64,000 bases of DNA from Ditylenchus dipsaci (GCA_004194705.1 SADC01001238.1:877796-941795); one strand, 5' to 3'; numbered from the stretch's first letter, positions 11,060 to 23,775 are shown. Notes: a model not told the origin generated them from the sequence alone. Program-made: numbers and translations.

Positions 11060-11195
11060 CCGTATTTCCTCTAATAGAGCGGCGCTATTTTTCGAACTCC
11101 CAAATTGGAACATTGTTAATCGAAAATGGCCTTTACTGGGGGGGGGGGGTGGTTGCCACTCTATTAGAGCATGCCGCTCTTAAAGAGGAAATACG
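11060..11195. repeat. Family B element, word GAGCGGCGCT
   Basis: CCGTATTTCCTCTAATAGAG end and AAAGAGGAAATACG opposite end. Inner sequence TATTTTTCGAACTCCC follows the word AGCGGCGCT. A long G-run lies near 11,140. Repeated in copy 2 at 15,553-15,690. Confidence 0.85.
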
Positions 11196-11411
11196 ATTTG
11201 TATATTATATTATTGATAAAATTCCAATTTGTGTGTTTTTCAAATGTTTATTCTTTTTTTAGTCTTACCTGAAAAATTTTAACAGTGGACTTTAGCGTTC
11301 CGTAATTTTGCTCAAAATAAAATTTCCATGAAAGCGATGTCCAGAACCACAAAAATCGACTGTCTCATTATCTAAGAAATTTGCTTTGGTAGGGGGTAGT
11401 GTTCTATACCA

Positions 11412-11880
11412 AATACAGTGAAATCTGTATATAGTTCAAAAAATTCGCACTATATCGAATTTTGCACAATGCTGAGGCGAATTTTACCGAGGTTTTAAAA
11501 CGGAAATGATTTAAACATTGGGCACTTGTGCCATTGGCTCCACCTTATCCTATTTTTTATTGGTCCCGTGGTTTTTTAGACTTAGGCTAAGGCGCAGAAT
11601 AGCCAGCATATGATAAGACGGACTTTAACAAGATTTTCTTACTGTTTTTATATAGTTTACAAAACATGTTTGCGACTAAAAAAATTAGACAACAACTTGA
11701 CCAGGAAAAACTAAGATGTGGGGGGGGGTTACAAACGGCACAAAGGCCGAAAATGTGCTATATCGAATAGTTAACTGTATTATAGACTCTATAGTATGTA
11801 GTCAACTGTACGGAGGGTTAACTGTGCTGGAGAGTCAGCTGTACTGAGGGTTAACTGTACTGGAGGGTAACTGTTAATCT
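11412..11880. repeat. Element with TATATAG ends and GTTAACTGTACTG word array
   Basis: Starts ACAGTGAAATCTGTATATAG and has CTATATCGAATAGTTAACTG near its right side. From 11,780 to 11,875, six variants of GTTAACTGTACTGGAGG follow. Copied at 15,912-16,372. Confidence 0.65.
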
Positions 11881-13196
11881 TTTTAATGCATTTATTTTGC
11901 ATTTGCTGTTTCTTCAGAAGAAACCGACAATGGCTATCATAAGTTCTAGCCAATAGTTATCCAGTTTCCGGGCTCTCTTGTGTTTGTCTACTAAAAACTA
12001 TATTGGTTGATCTATGCAAGTTCATCAGTTCATCCATGAAATTTGGTGAACTGCGTAAGATTTGCTGACTAGGTGTGCTTGTGTGTGCTATGTGAAGGGC
12101 GTAATTATAGTGGTCAGTTGCGGAGTCAGTAAAATAATTTTAATTCAAAAAAAAGTAAAAGAACACTCAGCTACATCTAGGTTTGACTGCATAATTTTTT
12201 TTATACTATTCATATTGAACCCTTCATATCGCTACTTAAAGCTGTGCTAAACAAATGGTTTGAAAGGTTTGATTAAACGGTATGAAAACGTATAACAGTG
12301 CTTGCAAAATAATTTTCTCCAAAATTATATTGTTTTTGAAAAACCGATCTTTCGTTCATTTAAAGTTCATAAATTCATTCAATATTTAAATATCAAAACT
12401 ACATTTTTGGAGAATACGAAATAAAAAAGCTTCAAGCCGGCATCACTAAAAAATAATTAGAGCGATTGAATATGCATACAGTCTTGTTATTCAAAAGTTT
12501 GTTCCCGTCTGGATAACAAAAAAAATTAATCAAGTAAATGCACAGCGATTTTGAGTTTCATTTTCATCAAATTACTGATATTTTTAATCTCCAACTTCAA
12601 CTGACAGTTTTCTGTAATAAGTATTGATCCTTCCTCCGACAGTGCTGGTGTTGACATCTTAAAGCAAGGCAACAGATATTCTTGTTCATCTTAAAGTCAT
12701 ACATGGATTAAATGTTTTGAAGTTTTTAGTGAACTGACCAACCTTTAATCAGAAATATTTGGTATTCTCTATTAGTTGAATATTGATAACAGAGTTTTTG
12801 ACCTTTTCTCGCATCCATTTCTCGGCAATAGCTTGATCCAACCTTCACAACATGATCTTCATAACTGACCGAAGACAAATTTCGCCATACTAATCCTTCC
12901 GTCTATAAAGTCTATATATTCGATACATTATTATATTTGGCTGGAGCATGAAAATTTCCTTGTCTTTGTTTATATATTATTTTGCTTTCGTTATTTTTAG
13001 TCAAGCGAAAACCGCTTCAAATCAATTTTATATGAAAAATATCAGTAAAAGTGTGATTGTCTAATGAAAATTTCTCGAAAATTGCCCAATAAATTTCTCG
13101 AGCGAAATCTAGATTTTGCTCGATTAAAAATTGAACAAAATGTTTTTCGTCATTCCTGAACTATATTGTTTTATCATTTAATTTTGTTGTTATAGA

Positions 13197-13250
13197 CAAA
13201 ATACGTGATGCTGTTTCAAGGCTTAAATGTCTCCCACATTCTGACTCAGC
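13197..13250 (+). other. Possible short exon, unassigned
   Basis: After TTGTTATAG one frame reads DKIRDAVSRLKCLPHSDS before a stop. Its paralogue at about 17,692 is the same. No partner exon found; low support. Confidence 0.2.
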
Positions 13251-14149
13251 TGTGCCCCGTCGATAGCTGTATGTTGATAACTGTACAATTCTTTGTATAA
13301 TATACGTACAGTTAACGATGAGGCGAACAGTGACTAAAGACTCTGCTCAACTGTGCTTGGTTTTTTTTGAGAATTTTCTCGAGAAGAACGAAATCCTAGT
13401 TAAACCTAACCTAAACCTTAGTAAAAAGTTTTTTGGAATTCGAGTAGTAATGAAAGGGAAATTAGAGTTAGAGCATGTTTATTGATTTAATTTACTTTTT
13501 TCCTAGATTCCTCAAACGAGTCATAAAAATTATATTTAGGAAACGTTGATAATAAAATTGACAAAATCGATTGAGTTTCATTTCATTTTGTCAAGTTTTT
13601 TGATTACTGTAATAATTTTCATCATTTTTTTCACAATAACAATTTCTAATCTTTCCAAATTATGGACCAGTTGTTAAGCAGCAATGATTTTGAGTGAAAA
13701 ACTTGTTTGCGTCTTTCTATGTTATAGCGTGGTGCGCAGAACAGATAAATTAATCTGAACCGATAAATTTATCCATCAGATGAAATCCAAATTCTTGTTA
13801 TCTGCCAGAAAAAATTTTAAAATTTCTGACAGGTGAAATTTTATCGGGCAGATAAATTTTATTTTCGAATAAATTTTATTATGAAGTTTAAAATCGGTTC
13901 CACAATCGCAATCTTTTGAAAATTATTCACTAAAATGCGACTAAAATAGTTAATGGGTTTCGCAATTTTGCATTGGGAGATCTTGGCAGAAAATGAGAAA
14001 CCCATCAAATATTTAGTCACTATTATTCTCAATAATTTTCAGAGGATTGCAGTTACAAAGCCCATTTTTAATTTTATAATAATTTTTATTTAAAAACAAA
14101 ATTTTATCTGTCAGATAAAAATAATTTGAATTTTATTAGATAGATAAAT

Positions 14150-14802
14150 TGGCGCTACTTGGATATACCCCCCCCCCCAAATCAACTTTTTTCAAAGTGT
14201 TTCCAAACACCCTATATATCGACCTAAAATGGCCTCAGGAGTACAAAAAAGGCATTATTTTTGAGTTCTGGTCAATAAAAACTGAGTTTTGGGACCACCC
14301 AAAATCACCCATTTTGACCATTTTCAAAAGGATTTAGGTCTGTATTTGGGTGGAAATGGACCAAAAATGGGCCAATTTAGTGTGAAAAAGAAGATGTTGA
14401 ACATAGCTTTGTTGAATGGGGCTACCGCATAAATAAACTCTGGTATGCATGCTTTTTCATGCATCCAGAGTCACTTTCGAGTGATTTGCGTCTAAGGTAT
14501 GTGGGTGTGCGTATCTCAACCCCAAGCAACCAAGCCCCCTGCGCCACCTTCGGGGCGCAGGGGGCTTGGTTGGTTAGAGATGCGCGCACTCACTTACCTT
14601 AGACATAATTCCGAGAAGACTCTTGAACAAAAATGCATTTAGAGACTATTTTTGCCCAGCTCAGTGACCAAAACATGGTAAAACAGGTAAAAAGTCAAAA
14701 TTTAAAAGTGTCCAAAATCGATTTTTTATTGACCAGAAGTTAAAAATAATGTCTTTTTTGAACTTCTGAGGCCATTTTAGGTCGATATAAGGTGTTTGGA
14801 AA
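14150..14802. repeat. Family C element, right end cut by duplication breakpoint
   Basis: Same as the complete copy at 18,653-19,347, but stops at GTGTTTGGAA without the closing TATATCCAAGTA end. Confidence 0.9.
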
Positions 14803-15552
14803 CAATGCCTGAATGTTAAATATAGGCTAGTTCGATCTTTTAAAAAGACTAAAAATTTTGAAATCACCTCAGGTGTTGGTTTGCCATAATCGCGCACACC
14901 CACATTGCTAGTGCAATAATTGCAGAACCGGCAATATCAACAACCCGTCTATAAGACGTTTCCTTCTTATAGAGGGTTGTTTATATTTGACGGTGTCTGC
15001 ACTAGCAACTTCAGGTAGCCATGCTTGTCAAGCATGATTAAAGCAAAATACTGAGCAAGGCAATAAATATTAAAATAAGAATAACAGAATAATAAAAAAG
15101 TTTTCACTAGTGAATACTGTTTTTTGGATGACGAGAAGCGTTGTTCTCTCCATCCAGAAGGTTTTCAACTTCAGGACATTGTTGTTGAGACATTATTTAT
15201 AAATTATAACCTAGAAATCAGATAAATTATGTATATATATAGTGTTTTGCCTGCTTTGTTTCATTCTTTGTTTTTGTTATTATTTAGTATTTTAGTTGTA
15301 TTTTTACCCTTCCTTTGTTCATAGGAAGCTAAAAAGAAAAAAAAAAGCGGAAACAAGGTTTTAGTTTCACTTCCTTCTTTCACTTATTATTATTATTATT
15401 TACTTGGTTACTAAACACTGCTAAACACTGTCTACAGCAACTACTTCTGCAGAACAGCAACTACTTCTGCATTGCAGCAGCCGCTAACTCTAGCAGCACT
15501 TTGAGAGTACGCAGAGCAACACTTCGCCTCTAACTTATGGCAAACGAATTCA

Positions 15553-15690
15553 CCGTATTTCCTCTAATAGAGCGGCGCTATTTTTCGAACTCCCAAAATT
15601 GGAACATTGTTAATCGAAAATGGCCTTTACTGGGGGGGGGGGGCTGGTTGCCACTCTATTAGAGCATGCCGCTCTTAAAGAGGAAATACG
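15553..15690. repeat. Family B element, copy-2 counterpart
   Basis: Counterpart of 11,060-11,195, with one to two base changes in homopolymers. Confidence 0.85.
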
Positions 15691-17971
15691 ATTTGTATAT
15701 ATTATATTGATAAAATTCCAATTTGTGTTTTTTCAAATGTTTATTCTTTTTTCTTAGTCTTACCTGAAAAATTTTAACAGTGGACTTTAGCGTTCCGTAA
15801 TTTTGCTCAAAATAAAATTTCCATGAAAGCGATGTCCAGAACCACAAAAATCGACTGTCTCATTATCTAAGAAAATTTGCTTTGGTAGGGGGTAGTGTTC
15901 TATACCAAATACAGTGAAATCTGTATATAGTTCAAAAATTTCGCACTATATCGAATTTGCACAATGCTGAGGCGAATTTTACCGAGGTTTTAAAACGGAA
16001 ATGATTTAAACATTGGGCACTTGTGCCATTGGCTCCACCTTATCCTATTTTTTATTGGTCCCCGTGGTTTTTAGACTTAGGCTAAGGCGCAGAATTAGCC
16101 AGCATATGATAAGACGGACTTTAACAAGATTTTCTTACTGTTTTTATAGTTTACAAAACATGTTTGCGACTAAAAAAATTAGACAACAACTTGACCAGGA
16201 AAAACTAAGATGTGGCGGGGGGTTACAAACGGCACAAAGGCCGAAAATAGTGCTATATCGAATAGTTAACTGTATTATAGACTCTATAGTATGTAGTCAA
16301 CTGTACGGAGGGTTAACTGTGCTGGAGAGTCAGCTGTACTGAGGGTTAACTGTACTGGAGGGTAACTGTTAATCTTTTTAATGCATTATTTTGCATTTGC
16401 TGTTTCTTCAGAAGAAACCGACAATGGCTATCATAAGTTCTAGCCAATAGTTATCCAGTTTCGGGCTCTCTTGTGTTTGTCTACTAAAAACTATATTGGT
16501 TGATCTATGCAAGTTCATCAGTTCATCCATGAAAATTGGTGAACTGCGTAAGATTTGCTGACTAGGTGTGCTTGTGTGTGCTATGTGAAGGGCGTAATTA
16601 TAGTGGTCAGTTGCGGAGTCAGTAAAATAATTTTAATTCAAAAAAAGTAAAAGAACACTCAGCTACATCTAGGTTTGACTGCATAATTTTTTTTATACTA
16701 TTCATATTGAACCCTTCATATCGCTACTTAAAGCTGTGCTAAACAAATGGTTTGAAAGGTTTGATTAAACGGTATGAAAACGTATAACAGTGCTTGCAAA
16801 ATAATTTCTCCAAAATTATAATTGTTTTTGAAAAACCGATCTTTCGTTCATTTAAGTTCATAAATTCATTCAATATTTAAATATCAAAACTACATTTTTG
16901 GAGAATACGAAATAAAAAAAGCTCAAGCCGGCATCACTAAAAAAATAATTAGAGCGATTGAATATGCATACAGTCTTGTTATTCAAAAGTTTGTTCCCGT
17001 CTGGATAACAAAAAAAAATTAATCAAGTAAATGCACAGCGATTTTGAGTTTCATTTTCATCAAATTACTGATATTTTAATCTCCAACTTCAACTGACAGT
17101 TTTCTGTAATAAGTATTGATCCTTCCTCCGACAGTGCTGGTGTTGACATCTTAAAGCAAGGCAACAGATATTCTTGTTCATCTTAAAAGTCATACATGGA
17201 TTAAATGTTTTGAAGTTTTTTAGTGAACTGACCAACCTTTAATCAGAAATATTGGTATTCTCTATTAGTTGAATATTGATAACAGAGTTTTTGACCTTTT
17301 CTCGCATCCATTTCTCGGCAATAGCTTGATCCAACCTTCACAACATGATCTTCATAACTGACCGAAGACAAATTTCGCCATACTAATCCTTCCGTCTATA
17401 AAGTCTATATATTCGATACATTATTATATTTGGCTGGAGCATGAAAATTTCCTTGTCTTTGTTTATATATTATTTTGCTTTCGTTATTTTTAGTCAAGCG
17501 AAAACCGCTTCAAATCAATTTATATGAAAAATATCAGTAAAAAGTGTGATTGTCTAATGAAAAATTTCTCGAAAAATTGCCCAATAAATTTCTCGAGCGA
17601 AATCTAGATTTTGCTCGATTAAAAATTGAACAAAATGTTTTTCGTCATTCCTGAACTATATTGTTTTATCATTTAATTTTGTTGTTATAGACAAAATACG
17701 TGATGCTGTTTCAAGGCTTAAATGTCTCCCACATTCTGACTCAGCTGTGCCCCGTCGATAGCTGTATGTTGATAACTGTACAATTCTTTGTATAATATAC
17801 GTACAGTTAACGATGAGGCGAACAGTGACTAAAGACTCTGCTCAACTGTGCTTGGTTTTTTTTTGAGAATTTTCTCGAGAAGAACGAAATCCTAGTTAAA
17901 CCTAACCTAAACCTTAGTAAAAAAGTTTTTTGGAATTTCGAGTAGTAATGAAGGGAAATTAGAGTTAGAGC

Positions 17972-18178
17972 ATGTTTATTGATTTAATTTACTTTTTTCC
18001 TAGATTCCTCAAACGAGTCATAAAAATTATATTTAGGAAAACGTTGATAATAAAATTGACAAAATCGATTGAGTTTCATTTCATTTTGTCAAGTTTTTTG
18101 ATTACTGTAATAATTTTCATCATTTTTTTCACAATAACAATTTCTAATCTTTCCAAATTATGGACCAGTTGTTAAGCA
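17972..18178 (+). other. AT-rich hydrophobic ORF (67 aa), doubtful
   Basis: ATG 17,972, hydrophobic segments (LITVIIFIIFFTITI), stop at 18,173-18,175. In copy 1 the same frame is broken by one missing A near 13,540. Composition follows local AT content, so it may be chance. Confidence 0.2.
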
Positions 18179-18652
18179 GCAATGATTTTTGAGTGAAAAA
18201 CTTGTTTGCGTCTTTCTTATGTTATAGCGTGGTGCGCAGAACAGATAAATTAATCTGAACCGATAAATTTATCCATCAGATGAAATCCAAATTCTTGTTA
18301 TCTGCCAGAAAAAATTTTAAAATTTTATCTGACAGGTGAAATTTTATCGGGCAGATAAAATTTTATTTTCGAATAAATTTTATTATGAAGTTTAAAATCG
18401 GTTCCACAATCGCAATCTTTTGAAAATTATTCACTAAAATGCGACTAAAATAGTTAATGGGTTTCGCAATTTTGCATTGGGAGATCTTGGCAGAAAATGA
18501 GAAACCCATCAAATATTTAGTCACTATTATTCTCAATAATTTCAGAGGATTGCAGTTACAAAGCCCATTTTAATTTTATAATAATTTTTATTTAAAAACA
18601 AAATTTTATCTGTCAGATAAAAATAATTTGAATTTTATTAGATAGATAAATT

Positions 18653-19347
18653 GGCGCTACTTGGATATACCCCCCCCCCAAATCAACTTTTTTCAAAGTG
18701 TTTCCAAACACCCTATATCGACCTAAAATGGCCTCAGGAGTACAAAAAAGGCATTATTTTTGAGTTCTGGTCAATAAAAAACTGAGTTTGGGACCACCCA
18801 AAATCACCCATTTTGACCATTTTCAAAAGGATTTAGGTCTGTATTTGGGTGGAAATGGACCAAAAATGGGCCAATTTAGTGTGAAAAAGAAGATGTTGAA
18901 CATAGCTTTGTTGAATGGGGCCTACCGCATAAATAAACTCTGGTATGCATGCTTTTCATGCATCCAGAGTCACTTTCGAGTGATTTGCGTCTAAGGTATG
19001 TGGGTGTGCGTATCTCAACCCCAAGCAACCAAGCCCCTGCGCCACCTTCGGGGGCGCAGGGGGCTTGGTTGGTTAGAGATGCGCGCACTCACTTACCTTA
19101 GACATAATTCCGAGAAGACTCTTGAACAAAAATGCATTTAGAGACTATTTTTGCCCAGCTCCAGTGACCAAAACATGGTAAAACAGGTAAAAAGTCAAAA
19201 TTTAAAAGTGTCCAAAAATCGATTTTTTATTGACCAGAAGTTAAAAATAATGTCTTTTTTGAACTTCTGAGGCCATTTTAGGTCGATATAAGGTGTTTGG
19301 AACACTTTTAAAAAAAGTTGATTTGGGGGGGGGTATATCCAAGTAGG
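18653..19347. repeat. Family C palindromic element (complete)
   Basis: Ends GGCGCTACTTGGATATACCC and GGGTATATCCAAGTA. The arms carry inverted blocks: AAACACCCTATATCGACC/GGTCGATATAAGGTGTTT and CAAAATCACCCATTTTGACC-type sequence. The centre is a GC-rich hairpin (AAGCCCCTGCGCC / GGCGCAGGGGGCTT). Outside the hairpin both arms have CTAAGGTAxGTG, identical to a strong 5' splice site. Minus-strand ORFs across the centre are by-products. Confidence 0.9.
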
Positions 19348-19555
19348 GTCGATAAATTTATCTGTTCTGCGTACCAAGTTCTATACACAACACACGAAGC
19401 AAAAAACTGAGCCGAAACACCATACTAAAGGTATTTGAGTTAATTCACTAACCAAAAACTTTAAGAAGCAATCAAACATAGTCTGCAATTTCGATGAGCT
19501 AGGGAAATGACCTGTGCTCATTTAAACTCCAAACTTGTTTTAGATTTTCACATAC

Positions 19556-20897
19556 CAAGCAGTCCTTTTTTGCAATTACTTTGGGTGAAATACATCCATT
19601 GTTCAGTATATCTGCGCCATCAAACACTTTTTGTCCTCCATAAGCCAATGGGATTGCATTTTTGGATACGTAAAGATGTATATCTTCTGGTTGCTTGTGA
19701 GCAACACTAAAACGACCTAGCAAACGCGATGGCAAGAGCACAGACATCAGCTGCAAAACCTTTTGTCTTAATCAAGCTATTTACTTCTTTATTACTGTAA
19801 TAGAGCTCCTAGCAGTCTTGGTGGATTAACAATTATCACTTGCTTCAGCAATTCGCCTTAAATCTCATAATTGTCATATTTGTAAAATTTTAGAAGGACA
19901 ACAACAACCATAGTAATCCATCCAAATATTCACACGTGCCTGCAACAATTTGTTTGAAAATTGTTAAAAGCTCTAATATAGAACAATTTAAACAGTTTTA
20001 CAGACAAGTGGAATGCAGCAAACCGTATTTCTTCTGATTGAGCCCAGGGGCTTTATTTTTTGACTTATGAAAAATTTTGAAATTATAAATCGTAAATGGT
20101 CCTAACTGTGAAATCCTAGTCAAAGACAGGAAAAAGGTTTTATCGAAGAGTGGGAGGGGCCCTTAAAGATAAAATACGGTAATTGTTTTTTAACCAAAAA
20201 ATGTTTTCATTTGGCTTTCTGGGATTCGAAAAAAAATTCTTAATGTCTTAAGTTCAAAACAAAATTTTAGAAAACAATTACATGCAATATTTTTCGATCA
20301 CCTTGCATAAATTTCAAGGTATCTTACTACCTGAAACATGCGATTAATAGCTGCCATGGGGTTGACGTAGTCAATGAAATCTAAAAGCTTTGTTAGTTCC
20401 AAAAATATTTAAATAAAAAATAAAAATATTTAAACACACCATAAGTTTCATATCAAATATACAGATTCCAAATGACCTTTTTCTGCTTCTATTTCATGTT
20501 CAATCACAATTTTCTGGAAATATTCACAGTAGCCAAAAATATATTGGCATATTGGGCCACCCTCATTGACTTGACTACCTGAAATTATTAAATTTGCCGT
20601 CATGTGCTATGATCTAAATAATAACTTACTTTTGATGGCTCAGCCACACCGGTTTCTACAAACACAATACCATTGTCTAAATCATTTACCCACTCTCTCA
20701 AATTACAAAAGTTGTAACGTAATTTTAAAAAAAATCTGGTGAAATTACCTGTCTAGCTTAGAGAGACTAAATATCTTGTGAAAATTGATCACATTCGGAC
20801 TGGAGTAAAATTGATCCAAACTTTCAGGGCGATCATAACCAAGGGCTTTGCGATTCAATAGATACTCATTGAATTTGTCCACACATTCATCCAGGCA
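19556..20897 (-). CDS. CRAL-TRIO (Sec14-like) protein, 5' and 3' ends missing
   Basis: Exons on the minus strand: 20897-20749, 20696-20630, 20578-20440, 20387-20331, about 19858-19805, and about 19763-19556. In order: CLDECVDKFNEYLLNRKALG; EWVNDLDNGIVFVETG; EYFQKIVIEHEIEAEK followed by FGICIFDM; LLDFIDYVNPMAAINRMFQ; LLKQVIIVNPPRLL; then the closing lobe KNAIPLAYGGQKVF. This order is that of the CRAL-TRIO lipid-binding lobe (family knowledge); many nematode members add a C-terminal GOLD domain, not seen here. One-base frame breaks at exon junctions or A-runs (near 20,630, 20,478 and 19,763) are each repaired by one base. The gene runs towards the 4.5-kb duplication, so its 3' end may have been lost or displaced there. 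Likely a cytosolic lipid-transfer or sensor protein; lipid unknown. Confidence 0.7.
20023..20179. repeat. Family B element
   Basis: CCGTATTTCTTCTGATTGAG end and AAAGATAAAATACGG opposite end; word GAGCCC/GGGGCTTT then TATTTTTTGAC. In an intron of the CRAL-TRIO gene. Confidence 0.75.
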
Positions 20898-21164
20898 CTG
20901 AATAACTTTGAAGTTTTTGAAAAAAATTCAAAGTACATGCGATGTATTTTTTTTTGAAATAGCTAATCTAATGAAAAAAAAACGGTCTCAGTTATTGAAA
21001 TTGATGCAAAATAGCAATTTTTATATTTCGTTCGATTTTGCTTCCTGCAATTTAGATAGTGATTTGAGCTGCAAAATAATAGGTTAGTTGTCTATGAGCA
21101 GAATTTCAACGGAAAAAAATTATGCCGAAAAAATTGTTTTGAAATTAATATGTGCAAATGCAGT
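20898..21164. other. Region upstream of CRAL-TRIO gene
   Basis: Expected to contain the first exon, but no phase-compatible minus-strand exon was found. Confidence 0.3.
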
Positions 21165-21250
21165 ACAGTCAACTCTCGATTTAGTGCGATTACTGGAGAC
21201 ATGAAACAGCAAACTATACCAAGGGTTCACTTTACGTTAAGTAAAAAGAA
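21165..21250 (+). repeat. Family A terminal fragment
   Basis: CAGTCAACTCTCGATTTAGTG terminus only; the next blocks are not conserved. Word TTTAGTGCGATTAC. Confidence 0.5.
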
Positions 21251-22250
21251 TAAAAAGTCACTACATTTTGATAATTGTCTAGCCATCTATCCAATTAAAA
21301 TCAGTGTTTAGTTCAGAAGTAAGGAATTTTCAAGACGTTTTCGTAATTCATCACGAAGTGCCGGTCGATCCATTTTTAGGCACAAAAATAAAAACTAAAT
21401 AGTCAAAAAGTTCTTCTATTTGGTACTTCTTCGGCTGACACCACACTTCACAATTTTCTCTTTTTCTCGTAAAATACCTTGGCACCCTGTCGTTTTTAAA
21501 GTAGCCATGCATTTTCACTATAATCACCTTGATCACTATAATCACAGTGTTACCATAACCATAATGAACCCTCTGTCGGGACCTGGGGACGAAGGCATTT
21601 TTCGAGAAAAAAAATCAAAATTTCAAAGGTGTTGCGTCATCTGAAGAAGTACCGTCAAAATATATTGAATAAATTTATTTAAACTAAACAGGCAATATAT
21701 TGTCTTCTTTTCAGTAACTGTTTACATATTTTCTTCTCTTTTAAGTACATGCTCTTTTTTCAAAAAAAGTTGTGGTTTTCGCTTGATCTGTCTTTTTGCG
21801 GATGAAGATGTGCAGCTAATCCTGTGCTGACCTATTTCCACACACATTTTTTGCAAACTTGTTGTTTCAAGATGCAGATTAGATTTGGTGAATTAAACCA
21901 GAGATTTTTAAAGTCGATAATGTGTTTTGCAGCAAAAATTGTTTTGCGAAAAATGAAGCTCTGCAAACCAGTCTTTGAAAATTTTAAACTGTAAAAAAAA
22001 TTAATTTTTGTTTGCACTATTGCGTTTGTTTTTAATTTTCTATCTAGCACTTTTTGCCTAGACATGTATTGAAATTCAAGTTCGAGTCTGCTCTAAAACA
22101 AAACGACAAAAGTCAAATGGCTTTCGAGGATTTTTTCAACGAGTCAATGCACACATCCACTGATCACCCGCTACTACTCTTACGCGAGCTACAATAGTAA
22201 ACTTAGCGTGAGCTGTTCGGCTGAAGATAGAAGCCTTATGACTGAGCACT
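21251..22250. other. No gene recognised
   Basis: Short ORFs on both strands without splice or family support; an AATCACTATAATCACC-type simple repeat near 21,515-21,550. Confidence 0.4.
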
Positions 22251-22254
22251 TGAG

Positions 22255-22625
22255 ATACCGTGGAAGTCCATCTGAAATACCACAGAAGCCTACTTGAGAT
22301 GCCATATAAATTTACCTAAATCGTTGAGAAGGGCACCTGAGATGCCGTAGAACTCCAACTGAGATGCCGCAGCAGTCCTCCTGAGTACATCAGAGATGCC
22401 ATAGAAGTCTACTTGAGTCCACCTGAGTCGACCAGAGATGCCGTAGAAGTCCAACTGAGTCGCCATATATATTCACCAGATATGCCGTAGAAGTACACCT
22501 AAGTCCACCTGAGATCCATAGAGTCCACCTAAGTCCACCAGAGATGACATGGAAGCCCGCCTGAGTCGCCATACATATCCACCTGAGATGCCGTAGAACT
22601 CCACTTGAGTTGCTGCTGTGGTCCT
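22255..22625. repeat. Irregular tandem array GAGATGCCGTAGAAGTCCAC
   Basis: About twelve degenerate copies of a ~25-30-bp phrase, alternating GAGATGCCGTAGAA and GTCCACCTGAGT. Minus-strand ORFs here are by-products of the repeat. Confidence 0.85.
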
Positions 22626-23247
22626 TCGAAGATGCCAAAAACATAAGTTAACACTAAAAAGAGTACACATGAATTGCCACAAAAAGACCAACCTATCATC
22701 TGAGCTGCCTAAAATACACATTGAAACTAATAATTTAAAAAAATACCACACGGAAGAGCACCTTAAAAATTCAGACCACATTCAGGTCACACTATGCCAA
22801 GAGCACAATGAATAAGACTGATTAAAAAGCAAAATGCGTGTGAATTACTTGGCGCCAAATTATATTTGAATTTAAAAGTCCACATGATTTCACCTAGAAT
22901 TTTTCCTGAGTTAAAAAGTTTCGTCATCTCCACATGTTTTTTGGCTAAACCTCAATTTTACGATTTATGACTCATTCGAAGCCTAGATACTCATTTAAAA
23001 TCCTGGAATAAAAAACTGCACAATGACTGAAAATGTTGGGATAAAAGTCAAAAGAAAACCAATTTTTTTTGACCCAAAACTCAAGTGGCCGAGTTAATTT
23101 GAAAAGGTCGACTTTTGGGGCTTCTTAGAGTTTTGTCCCAAGAAAACCAACAATTTGGCCATAAGATGGTCAATATAAAAAGACCACCCGAAATTAAAAA
23201 TACCCTAACAAAAATTTGTAATTGCTTTGAACTTTATTTTCTATGTA

Positions 23248-23350
23248 CCGTATTTCCTCTCATAGCTCCCCGGGGAGTTATTTTTTGGATGCCTTTTAGA
23301 GGGGGAGTTATCAGAGCGGGGGGAGTGAATAGAGCAGGGAGTTATTTTTT
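23248..23350 (+). repeat. Family B end, word AGCTCCCCGGGGAGTT
   Basis: TA followed by CCGTATTTCCTCTCATAG, then the near-perfect palindrome AGCTCCCCGGGGAGTT, then ATTTTTTGGATGCC. The GGGGAGTTAT word recurs twice more by 23,345. Confidence 0.8.
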
Positions 23351-23379
23351 AGTCCTTTGGCGCTAATGGCGCCGAAGAA

Positions 23380-23690
23380 AATTCGGGTCAAGTCCAAGAC
23401 TGGTGACATATAGACTTTTGACTTGATTTAGCCCCATAAGAAGAAGTCGCAAGGTGCCAAATCGGGAGATCTTGGTGGCCACGCTAGTGATAATCCGTTT
23501 TGTATGGCGGGCGATCCGCACCCTATATAATGATTCGGAAACTTTTGGTTAAGATAGTCGGTTACCTCTGTTTTGAAGTCTGGCGGCGCTCCATCCTGCT
23601 GCAAAAGCTCATAAAAAGAAATGAACGTGTTGGAGGAGTAGAATATTCGATAATTAAGAGTGTTCACTGCAGGTTTTATCACTCAGTGTC
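23380..23690 (-). pseudogene. Mariner transposase fragment
   Basis: Minus-strand frame contains LLQQDGAPPDF ... WPPRSPDLAPCDFFLWG, the second and third acidic motifs of mariner transposases, then an in-frame stop and IKSKVYMSPVLDLTR. Roughly the last third of a transposase; no terminal repeats of its own were seen. Confidence 0.85.
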
Positions 23691-23697
23691 ACGTGAT

Positions 23698-23775
23698 AAA
23701 GATAGCGATAATAATATGGAATATAATAGGATATATAATATGATATGATATGAATATGATATAATATGATTTCTT
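23698..23775. repeat. ATATGA-type microsatellite
   Basis: Irregular run of TATGATATGAATATGA units between the mariner fragment and the next repeat end. Confidence 0.85.

Larger units (their letters stand above)
10311..14802 (+). repeat. 4.49-kb direct duplication, copy 1
   Basis: From CAATGCCTGAATGTTAAATA to GGTCGATATAAGGTGTTTGG it is repeated directly at 14,803-19,302. The copies differ mainly by single bases in homopolymer runs plus a few small indels. Its right edge cuts a family C element that is complete in copy 2. Contents are a short hairpin (CAACCCGTCTATAAGACG), a family B element, an AACTGTAC word element and AT-rich DNA. Confidence 0.95.
14803..19302 (+). repeat. 4.50-kb direct duplication, copy 2
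   Basis: Second copy of 10,311-14,802 with no spacer between copies. Junction microhomology is only about two bases. The adjacent family C element runs through to its proper end, so this copy preserves the original right flank. Confidence 0.95.

Noticed and set aside
18876..19088. ORFs across family C centres (also at 51,701, 54,352, 44,007)
   Set aside because: The same short peptides recur because the palindrome recurs; no start context or splice support.
22390..22781. Minus-strand ORFs of 84 and 102 codons
   Set aside because: Repetitive products of the GAGATGCCGTAGAAG array and its flank.
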